NCBI RefSeq assembly: GCF_014649955.1
Contig: NZ_BMUA01000027.1
Span: 1 to 64,000 of the forward strand
From: Streptomyces violascens
GTDB lineage: Bacteria > Actinomycetota > Actinomycetes > Streptomycetales > Streptomycetaceae
DNA: 64,000 nt
Direction: 5' to 3'
The notes below the pieces were generated by a model. That model did not search any database and had not been told where the DNA came from. It was given only the letters and a program-made list of their open reading frames with translations. Position numbers and translations under genes: made by a program. Position 1 is the first letter of the stretch. Every line of letters starts with the position of its first letter. Positions 58,098-64,000 of the stretch are shown here, in pieces.

Positions 58098-58352
58098 TCA
58101 GGTGGTGCGGTCGGCTGCTCGCGCGTTCCTCTTGGCGGCGGCTGCCGCGTCCGCTGCCGCTGGATCCAGGAACTGGCGGACGGCCTCGCGGCTTTTGCCG
58201 GTGGCTCGGATGATGTCGGCCTGGCTGCGGCCCGAGTCCAGGGCTGCTTGGAGCCGTTGCGCTCGGCGCGTGCGCAGCTCGGCGGTCGCCTTGGCGAGCT
58301 CGGTGTCGTAGTCGGTGAGGACTTTCCGGATCTCGTCATCGCTCATGGGCAT
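58098..58352 (-). CDS. small HTH DNA-binding protein
   Basis: 84 aa from ATG 58352 (MPMSDDEIRKVL; ATG 58346 also possible). Helical first half (TDYDTELAKATAELRTRRAQ), then an HTH: RSQADIIRATGKSREAVRQF. Ala-rich basic tail. The promoter region upstream holds the palindrome AGTCTAGGCCTAGACT, so autoregulation is likely. Divergent from 58467-58997. Confidence 0.65.
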   Translation of the reverse strand: MPMSDDEIRKVLTDYDTELAKATAELRTRRAQRLQAALDSGRSQADIIRATGKSREAVRQFLDPAAADAAAAAKRNARAADRTT

Positions 58353-58370
58353 ACCCAGAGGCTACCACCC

Positions 58371-58413
58371 AGTCTAGGCCTAGACTGACTTGACAATGCC
58401 AAGACCGTCTAGG
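58371..58413. promoter_or_regulatory. perfect 16-bp palindromic operator in a divergent promoter
   Basis: AGTCTAGGCCTAGACT at 58371-58386, a further GTCTAGG half-site at 58407-58413, and TTGACA at 58390-58395 between them. Probable site for the HTH protein 58098-58352. Confidence 0.65.
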
Positions 58414-58466
58414 CATCCTGGGGTCCTGAGGGAGCGGGGAGCCCGCACCGCCGAGAGGAGCCCACG

Positions 58467-58997
58467 ATGGACATCACCCAGGCCGAGGCCGCCGCCATCA
58501 ACCGCAGCAAGGTCGTCATCGCCCGCGGCCACCTCGCTGGCTACAAGGGCTTCGCCATCGGCTACGGCTCCGCCTACGACAGCGTCCGCATCTACCTCAC
58601 CGACGACAACGGAGACATCTTCGACAAGGTCAGCGTCTGCCGGTCGCAGGTAGACCTCGTGACCACTCCCGAGACGATCGACAAGGACAAGGAAGAGGCC
58701 CGGCAGGCAACCGCCCGCGGCGCGTCCGGTCACACACCCGACCCCAACGCCAGGCGGAAGACCCCTGAAGCCGCCGACAACACCGAGAACGTGCCCACCG
58801 CAACCGAAGACGCCGCCGGGCCTGCCGTCTACCACGCCCCGTCCGGCCTCACCATCACTTCGACCATCGGCAACGGGCCCGAGGGACACGAGGTGGTCCG
58901 CAAGTCGGTGGAGGAACTGCGCAAGCACGGATACCTGCCCGCCGACACCGTCTACCCCGTCCCCGCGGAACTCGCCGTCGCCTTCCTCGCCCCGTAA
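58467..58997 (+). CDS. hypothetical protein
   Basis: 176 aa from ATG 58467 (MDITQAEAAAINRSK), GAGAGGAG upstream. N-terminal 70 residues are alpha/beta (RGHLAGYKGFAIGYGSAYDS, VRIYLTDDNGDIFDKVSVC); a Thr/Pro/Ala-rich linker (residues 75-120); C-terminal GLTITSTIGNGPEGHEVVRK and EELRKHGYLPADTVY. No family. Transcribed divergently from the small HTH gene and probably controlled by it. Confidence 0.6.
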   Translation: MDITQAEAAAINRSKVVIARGHLAGYKGFAIGYGSAYDSVRIYLTDDNGDIFDKVSVCRSQVDLVTTPETIDKDKEEARQATARGASGHTPDPNARRKTPEAADNTENVPTATEDAAGPAVYHAPSGLTITSTIGNGPEGHEVVRKSVEELRKHGYLPADTVYPVPAELAVAFLAP

Positions 58998-59008
58998 CCA
59001 CCCAACAC

Positions 59009-59039
59009 CAGTTGCCCCGCACTGCCTGCGGGGCAACTG
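59009..59039 (+). terminator. perfect 13-bp hairpin
   Basis: CAGTTGCCCCGCA-CTGCC-TGCGGGGCAACTG just after the stop of 58467-58997. No T-run. Confidence 0.6.
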
Positions 59040-59142
59040 GCCCGCAGACCAGATCACGAGCACACCCCGCCCCGGTAGCCACACCCGAACTGCACTCCGC
59101 GACCGCATCGCCCCCTGTCCGCCTCATCAAGGAGTCCTCAAC

Positions 59143-59979
59143 TTGGGAACCCAGGCACCCACACCCGCCCTCGCCCTGGCCCTGACTGCGGTCGTCTCCC
59201 CTGGCGACCACTTCCTGCAGGACAGCCGCAGCAGGCCCGAACTCGCCCAGATGCTCACGCACTTCGACGCTCTCGGGCGCGGCGTGGCGACGGCCCTCAA
59301 CGCCCGTGATGTCGAGGGCGGCTGGACCCACACCATCCATCCCGCCTACTGGGGCAACGTGACGGTGGGCCACCGCGACGGGATGAGCTTCGCCCTCCAG
59401 CACCACAGTCGTAGCCGCAAGGGCTCGGCCGGCCGGCGCCTGCGCGTCGAGGCCGGGTACCCGCACGGCTACTGCGGGTGGCGCGCCGAGCCGATCACCG
59501 TGTCGATGGACCGCGCGCCGGACGCCATCGCCGCCGACGTCCTGCGGCGGCTGATGCCCGCCTACCGCGACACCATCCGCGACGCGCTGGCAGACGCCCG
59601 CCAGCGTGAAGCGGAGCGCCAGGCGCGCAGCGCATTGAACGAGCGCATCGAGCAGCTCGTGCCGGGCCTTCACGGCATCGGTGGGCTGCGCCCCAGCAAC
59701 GCTCCCTCCCGTGACACCTCGTACTGGCCCGGAAGCGCCTATGTGCCGGACGGCCAGGCCGCGTTGCCCGTCGGCGGGAGGGTGATCCTGAGCCGCGACG
59801 CGAGCGAGGTGGAGCTCCGCCTCACCCACGTGGCGCCCGCGCTCGCCCTGGAGCTCCTCGACTATCTGCGCCGCCGCGGCGTGGTCACGGGCCAGGCGCG
59901 GGCCCTCGACAAGCCGGCCCGCATCATCGCCGGCGAGCTGCTCCCCACCCCGCGTACGGCCGGTGGCGTGGCCCCGTAA
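59143..59979 (+). CDS. hypothetical protein
   Basis: 278 aa from TTG 59143 (LGTQAPTPALALALT), CAAGGAGTCC upstream. N-terminal part FLQDSRSRPELAQMLTHFDA; middle RDGMSFALQHHSRSRKGSAG then GRRLRVEAGYPHGYCGWRAE; helical RLMPAYRDTIRDALADARQR; end HVAPALALELLDYLRRRGV. Looks like a phage/plasmid protein of unknown role. Confidence 0.6.
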   Translation: MGTQAPTPALALALTAVVSPGDHFLQDSRSRPELAQMLTHFDALGRGVATALNARDVEGGWTHTIHPAYWGNVTVGHRDGMSFALQHHSRSRKGSAGRRLRVEAGYPHGYCGWRAEPITVSMDRAPDAIAADVLRRLMPAYRDTIRDALADARQREAERQARSALNERIEQLVPGLHGIGGLRPSNAPSRDTSYWPGSAYVPDGQAALPVGGRVILSRDASEVELRLTHVAPALALELLDYLRRRGVVTGQARALDKPARIIAGELLPTPRTAGGVAP

Positions 59980-60104
59980 CGGGCGTAGTCCCTGCTGGTC
60001 GGGCGAGGCTGAACCACGCTGTGCCGCCCGGCAGTGGCGCCGACCCGCGGTATCGCTGCGTGGGGCCGGACCTCGTCTTGGGTGCGGCCGGAGCGCTGTT
60101 GTCG

Positions 60105-60782
60105 CTATGCGGCTGCTCGCTCCTGCTGAGATGTCCCTCGTCGCCATTCCCGGCAGCCGGTCCCCCGGCATGGCGGACGCCCAGCCGTTCCGCCTTCGTT
60201 GCCCCGGTACCCGCTCGGCGTGCTGCACTTTGGGTGTTCCTGCCCGAGGACGCACAGCGACCACCCGGCCTCGTCGAAGGCCTCGGCGAAGTCCAGGTCC
60301 CAGTTCGCCCGGCCGTAGACCTGGTGGAGCGTCACCCCAACCTCCTGCGCTGCCACCGGGACCGGCGTCTGGGCTGCCACCAGCTCCAGGACGCGGTTGC
60401 GCTGCTCGGCGGTGAACGCCTTCTCGGCCAGGGCCCGTCGGCGCTCCAGGCTCTCGGCGCTGTGTGCCTGCACGCAGGCGGGGCAGCGGCAGCCGACCCG
60501 GTACAGGGTCACCGCGGCGAATTTCTCGTGGTCGTAGTTGACGCGTACAGGCCGCTGGGCGATCCGGAGCAATTGCTTGCCGGTCCAGACGTGCTGACGG
60601 CCCCCACGTGCGTGGGGGCGCAGCCTGCTGCCCGGCAGGAATCCGTGGTTCACCAGGCCGCTGACGCTCGTGAGCGCCATGCCGAGCAGGGCAGCGACCC
60701 TGCGCACCGTGTAGACCTCGGCGGGGTCGATCTGGTCGGCGTACGGGGCCAGGGGATGGGGCTGGGTGGTGGTTCGGGACAC
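60105..60782 (-). CDS. HTH protein with Cys pair
   Basis: About 225 aa from GTG 60782 (VSRTTTQPHPLAPYA). First HTH: YTVRRVAALLGMALTSVSGL, LVNHGFLPGSR then a wing GGRQHVWTGKQLLRIAQ; RVGCRCPACVQAHS pair in the middle; second HTH: ELVAAQTPVPVAAQEVGVTL HQVYGRANWD. Two HTH units with a CRCPAC site suggest a DNA-binding regulator. The C-terminal 60 residues are low quality and may be read-through. Confidence 0.62.
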   Translation of the reverse strand: MSRTTTQPHPLAPYADQIDPAEVYTVRRVAALLGMALTSVSGLVNHGFLPGSRLRPHARGGRQHVWTGKQLLRIAQRPVRVNYDHEKFAAVTLYRVGCRCPACVQAHSAESLERRRALAEKAFTAEQRNRVLELVAAQTPVPVAAQEVGVTLHQVYGRANWDLDFAEAFDEAGWSLCVLGQEHPKCSTPSGYRGNEGGTAGRPPCRGTGCREWRRGTSQQERAAA

Positions 60783-60883
60783 CTCGGGCCGCCTTTCGGA
60801 TCGCCCGCAGGCACATGGAACACGCGAGATCGTCACTGTCTTTGAGGCGGCACATGCGTCCCTGCCCGGCAGGGAGCAGGCAC

Positions 60884-61031
60884 CGCTTCACCCCCGCAGC
60901 GGCGGGGAGCACTTCCCGAAAGGGGGAGAGCTTTGCACGTCCGGACCACCCCCGCGTCGGCGGGGAAACGGGTGCGTTCGACCTGCGCGACGGAGCGATC
61001 ACGGGTCCACCTCCGCTTGCGCGGAGAGCAC
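60884..61031 (-). CRISPR. degenerate type I-E CRISPR remnant, three repeats
   Basis: Three related 27-29-bp units at 60884-60912, 60943-60969 and 61003-61031 share the core (T/C)CAC-C-CCCGC and GGCGGGGA(G)AC; the second and third are 61 bp apart (29+32, the type I-E period), the first two 58 bp. Reverse complement reads GTG(C)TCCCCGC...GCGGGG(G)TGG, the Streptomyces type I-E repeat type. Repeats differ from each other and no cas gene is in the window, so this is a decayed array; spacers 60913-60942 and 60970-61002. Confidence 0.6.
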
Positions 61032-61326
61032 GATCCCACTCTAGCAATCAGGCGGTCCCGGGAAAGAGGGAACAGCAAAGGCTCCAAACGGGCTTGAGGA
61101 ACCTTGCCGCGGCCGCCGGCCGCCCCAGCCGGTGTGGAACCGCGACCGGCTGTCCAGGTACCCGAGACGAGCGTCGGCCGTCGCCACGCCGTCGTGCTGA
61201 GTGCCGGTGTGCCGGTGCATGGGTTCGTATCGGTGGTCCACGAGCAGCCTGGCGAAGTCGCTCGTCACGTTGCAGAGAGGCCGGGCCGGAGTGGCACCGT
61301 GCCAGTGTGTAGAGTGGCGTTACCGA

Positions 61327-61400
61327 CGCGGGGTGGAGCAGCTCGGTAGCTCGCTGGGCTCATAACCCAGAGGTCGCAGGTTCAAATCCTGTCCCCGCTA
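61327..61400 (+). tRNA. initiator tRNA-Met (anticodon CAT)
   Basis: Acceptor CGCGGGG/CCCCGCT with an unpaired first position (C1-T72), three G-C pairs in the anticodon stem (GGG/CCC), loop CTCATAA, T-arm GCAGG-TTCAAAT-CCTGT. These are the marks of initiator tRNA. CCA not encoded. Near-identical in pattern to Streptomyces initiator tRNA. Confidence 0.93.
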
Positions 61401-61409
61401 CTGGAAGAA

Positions 61410-61438
61410 GGGGGCCCGGCTGTGCCGGGCCCCCTTTT
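61410..61438 (+). terminator. Rho-independent terminator after the tRNA
   Basis: GGGGGCCCGGC-TGT-GCCGGGCCCCC followed by TTTT, 9 nt after the tRNA. Confidence 0.85.
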
Positions 61439-61872
61439 GTGTTTCCTGAACAGTTCCAAGGGCTCCTGGGCGTAAGGCGAGACAGCTCTGTGATGCTCAG
61501 GGTGCTCTGACAGTTGTTGGTGCTGTCGAGGCCGAGCATTTCACCGAGTACCTGTGTCGCCAGCCTTGGATACGAGAGCAGTTCCAGCACCGGGGCGAAG
61601 CTGTCCAGGCGGATCCCTTCCCTGGATATGGCTGTGGCGGCGACGATCATTCGAGATCGCCGTGATCACCCACGGAGCCGGTGCTTCTGCCTCGCTGCGG
61701 AGACGGCCGCCCGGCTGCGGAGAGACGGGCGTGGCCGCGGCACCCACCGTCGGGAGCTGGATCCCCTGCGTGCCGGGGACACCATGTCCGGGTCGGTCAT
61801 CGTCGAGCGCGCCGGCCACGCGCCCAGCGCGGTCCGGGCATCCGCCCGATCGGCTGACTGTTGGTGCGAGCA
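61439..61872. other. intergenic region, nothing recognised
   Basis: About 430 bp after the tRNA terminator. No integrase or attachment-repeat of the tRNA 3' end is seen. Short frames only. Confidence 0.3.
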
Positions 61873-62385
61873 GGCATGATGCTCCTCATGGACGAGAGAG
61901 AAGCGCCGGCCCTGACATCGGTGGCAGTGCGCCGGCGGTTCACCGCCGCGGCGTGGGGGTCGGCCATCGCCTGGCCGCTGTTCACCGCCGCCGGAGCACC
62001 GGTACTCCTGTGGTGGCTGGACATCAGTTGGGACGAGGCGCTGACCGCCGACTTCGCCACGTCCAGCCTCCTCCCCCTCGTGCCGGTGATCTTGTACTTC
62101 TGCGTCGCCGCGGTACGCACCGTGCGCAAGGAGCAGCGTGAACTCGCCGAGTGCGCCGTCGACCTGGTGAGTGCGGCCCACGCCGGTGATCCTCTGAAGC
62201 TGCGCGTCGCCGCGCGTAGCTTCGGCACCACCTTGGTGATGGCGTCCACCGCCTTCAATACCCGTGTGCTTCCCCGCCGTACGGCCCGGTCCTTCGCCCT
62301 GCGGGTGTTCGGGGAGGCGGAGGCTGAGGGGCTGAGTCCGGCGTCCTTGCACGTAGTGCAGGGGCTTGCCCGGATGGTGGCCTAG
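61873..62385 (+). CDS. membrane protein
   Basis: About 170 aa from ATG 61873 (MMLLMDEREAPALTS). Two hydrophobic segments (AAAWGSAIAWPLFTAAGAP and SSLLPLVPVILYFCVAAV) then a helical soluble part (ELAECAVDLVSAAHAGDPLK). No recognised family. Stand-alone. Confidence 0.55.
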   Translation, partial: GMMLLMDEREAPALTSVAVRRRFTAAAWGSAIAWPLFTAAGAPVLLWWLDISWDEALTADFATSSLLPLVPVILYFCVAAVRTVRKEQRELAECAVDLVSAAHAGDPLKLRVAARSFGTTLVMASTAFNTRVLPRRTARSFALRVFGEAEAEGLSPASLHVVQGLARMVA

Positions 62386-62552
62386 TCCGGCGGCGTGGGC
62401 TAAGACCTCCGCGGCGCCGGGCACCGTACAGTTCTCCGGTTCCACGACGGGACGGGCGATGGGTCGGTGGCGGCTTCCTGGGCCAGCCCGGGGTGACACA
62501 GGCCAGGTCTCCGCACGGCGCGGCGTAGCTGTAGAGCAGGGGTTTGGCGGGC

Positions 62553-62828
62553 TCAGGGATCCGCTTGACGGTCGTCAGGCGTCGGGGGTGTGCCGTGCCC
62601 GTTCGGGTACGCCAGCGGCCCGGGCTGAATGATGCCGGTCTCGTAGCCGCGCGCGACTGTGTGAGGGAGGGTGCGGGCGCGTAGTCCGTTCTGGGCGCCG
62701 TGCAGCAGCCGGCCTGCGGTCTCGGGGCGCACCTTGAGGACCTTGGCGATTTCCGTGTGGTGCAGGCCGCGCGCGAGGAGTCGAAGCGCGGTCAGTTCGT
62801 TCTCGGTGAGCAGTGGTTGCCATGTCAT
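62553..62828 (-). CDS. small LuxR-type HTH protein
   Basis: 91 aa from ATG 62828. LTENELTALRLLARGLHHTE then IAKVLKVRPETAGRLL (residues 6-45) is the LuxR/GerE DNA-binding pattern (LT..E...L.L.A.G....EIA..L.....TV). No receiver or sensor domain. Start overlaps the stop of the RapZ-C-like gene (ATGA), so the two are coupled. Confidence 0.72.
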   Translation of the reverse strand: MTWQPLLTENELTALRLLARGLHHTEIAKVLKVRPETAGRLLHGAQNGLRARTLPHTVARGYETGIIQPGPLAYPNGHGTPPTPDDRQADP

Positions 62829-63256
62829 GGCAGGATCGGCCGGTCGATGTGGAGGTGTTCGGTCTCCACGCCGTAGCCGGCGGCTCGTAGGAGATCGGCG
62901 AGATCCTCAGCGACTGCGACCGACCGGTGACGGCCGCCTCCGCACACCACGTGCAGGTCGACGCGCCGGCCGTCGCCCGCCTGAGCGAGGAGCGCGAGGG
63001 CGCGGCGGGTAGTGCGCTCGATCAGGCGCTCGGCGCCGGGTGAGTTGCGGATGTAGGCACGTACTTCGGGGTCCAGACCGGTGGAGTGGAGCATCCGGGC
63101 GCGGATGGCCGGGTCCTCGGGTGGGTTGCGGAGCGGGCGGGTGTCCACGCGCAGTGCGTCGCCTCGCGGGGCGTCGCAGTGTCCGTCTCCATAGCTGATG
63201 ATCACGCTCTGGATGAGGGCATGCGGGGACTGGGAGCCCTTGAGGTCGCTGGTCAT
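62825..63256 (-). CDS. RapZ C-terminal-domain-like protein
   Basis: 143 aa from ATG 63256 (MTSDLKGSQSPHALI). SVIISYGDGHCDAP, then DTRPLRNPPEDPAIRARMLH (the D.R.L.NP motif), STGLDPEVRAYIRN, and VCGGGRHRSVAVAEDLADLL (the GC.GG.HRSV loop of RapZ) match the C-terminal domain of RapZ/YvcJ, which binds RNA or small RNA-like substrates; the N-terminal P-loop kinase domain is absent. Coupled to a LuxR-type HTH gene. Confidence 0.78.
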   Translation of the reverse strand: MTSDLKGSQSPHALIQSVIISYGDGHCDAPRGDALRVDTRPLRNPPEDPAIRARMLHSTGLDPEVRAYIRNSPGAERLIERTTRRALALLAQAGDGRRVDLHVVCGGGRHRSVAVAEDLADLLRAAGYGVETEHLHIDRPILP

Positions 63257-63341
63257 GGGACCAGTCTCGGGGCAACTAGGGCTCTGTTGAAGCTAGTTGG
63301 GGATGATTCACGTTTCCTCTTCACCCCGACGGCGGGTTGGC

Positions 63342-64000
63342 TCATGCCGCCTGCGCCGGCGTGGGCTGGTTGGGCAGCGGGATTGCGCCGGGGGTGAGCC
63401 AGACGGGGCGGGCGGGGTCGGAGGTGTCCCAGCCGCGCCATCGTTCGTCGAGGAGTTCGCCGGTTGTGGGGTCGACGATGCCCTCTGGTACGAGGCGGGG
63501 CCTTGGTCGCGGTCTCCGGTGGCGCAGGGTGCGTTCGGTGAGCCAGCGCTGGTAGTTGGTGCGTTCACGGGCGTGGCGGGCGCGCCGGCGCTCTCCCGTG
63601 CCGGTGGTTCCGTGCTGCTCGGCAGCCTGGTCGAGGGCCTGGTCGTCGGGGTGGAGGCGTACGGGGCCGGCGAGTTCAGGGGCCAGGTAGTACAGGCCTT
63701 CGCGTTCACGGGCCAGGCCGCTGGCCACGAGGCTCTTGAGGTGACGGCTGATGGTGGTGCGGTGCAGGGTGGTCGCCTGGTGCAGGGCAGCCGGGCTGAG
63801 TCCCTCGGTGGGGTCCAGGCAGGCCAGCAGGCGGGCGCCGCTCGTTCCGTGTGCCCGGTGGTGGCAAGCATCGTGCGCCATCACTTCGGCGAGGGCGGCG
63901 GTGTCGGTGAACGTGTGCAGGTCCGGGACACTTTCCAGCTGCAGTGGTGGGTGGGGGGTCAGTGACTGTCCCGAATCTGCACCCGCCAGGAATTCGCGGA
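63342..64000 (-). CDS. winged-helix protein, 5' end outside the window
   Basis: The frame is open to the window edge (REFLAGADSGQSLTPH...). A winged helix LACLDPTEGLSPAALHQATT then LHRTTISRHLKSLVASGLAR and EREGLYYL (ArsR/MarR-like) is followed by a basic region (ERRRARHARERTNYQRWLTE) and ends GAIPLPNQPTPAQAA. The layout resembles the end of actinobacterial plasmid replication or primase-like proteins; not certain. Confidence 0.6.
   Translation of the reverse strand, partial: REFLAGADSGQSLTPHPPLQLESVPDLHTFTDTAALAEVMAHDACHHRAHGTSGARLLACLDPTEGLSPAALHQATTLHRTTISRHLKSLVASGLAREREGLYYLAPELAGPVRLHPDDQALDQAAEQHGTTGTGERRRARHARERTNYQRWLTERTLRHRRPRPRPRLVPEGIVDPTTGELLDERWRGWDTSDPARPVWLTPGAIPLPNQPTPAQAA

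Noticed and set aside
57769..58311. Plus-strand frame MPRACYYLFPNLLG...
   Set aside because: Has a good ribosome site but codon bias is lost after about 40 codons and it is antisense to the small HTH gene.
60884..61031. Plus-strand open frame across the CRISPR-like units
   Set aside because: The 61-bp spacing and repeat similarity explain this DNA better than coding; the frame has no ribosome site.
61041..61268. Minus-strand 75-aa frame (MTSDFARLLVDHRYEP...)
   Set aside because: First half has fair codon bias but there is no ribosome site and the second half is poor; kept only as a possible gene.

Overview
The window is high-GC (about 70 %) actinobacterial DNA. GTG and TTG starts are frequent, GGAG-type ribosome sites are common, and most gene families look Streptomyces-like. 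A ParA-like ATPase, a second NAD-dependent DNA ligase, a DUF932 phage/plasmid protein, many small orphan genes, two tRNA loci and a truncated methylase point to a large accessory replicon (giant plasmid or chromosome-arm island) of a Streptomyces or close relative. That placement is inference; no telomere, integrase or complete replication module is visible.

Layout. 0.3-3.2 kb: minus-strand small genes. 3.2-3.4 kb: tRNA-Arg(ACG) and tRNA-Glu(CTC), minus strand. 3.9-26.9 kb: an accessory block of about 35 small, mostly unrecognised genes (Zn-ribbon proteins, small membrane proteins, two LPD29-type proteins) read from about sixteen promoters of one family. 27-31 kb: DUF932 protein, a C2H2-like protein, small genes. 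30.7-32.7 kb: ligA. 32.9-35.9 kb: two tandem ADP-ribosyltransferase paralogues. 36.7-39.2 kb: ParA-like ATPase carrying a very large insertion. 40.4-47.8 kb: a chain of overlapping genes including DUF3307 and HD-domain alarmone-hydrolase-like proteins. 47.0-50.5 kb, minus: GNAT, SLOG-like and XRE regulator genes. 52.1-57.6 kb, minus: SWIM-finger protein plus a 1413-aa SNF2 helicase. 58-64 kb: small regulators, a degenerate type I-E CRISPR remnant, initiator tRNA, a RapZ-C-like protein and a winged-helix protein running off the end.

The most unusual signal is a promoter/leader cassette repeated through the accessory block. Each promoter has a TTGAC-like -35 box, a spacer of about 17 nt, and a -10 box TACATT usually continued as AGTGAAT. 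A GACCCTT site lies against the -35 box, and a second (G/C)ACCCT-like half-site lies about 22 bp further on, inside the spacer. In ten units the transcript then opens with a hairpin whose stem varies by compensatory changes (GGTG/CACC, GGCG/CGCC, GGGCG/CGCCC) while its loop stays near NNGCAAG; a CCACCACGA-like linker and the ribosome site follow. This looks like one regulon with a conserved structured 5' leader. A multi-HTH protein with an Lsr2-like C-terminal tail (24316-25446), itself behind such an operator, is the best local candidate for its regulator; that link is inference.
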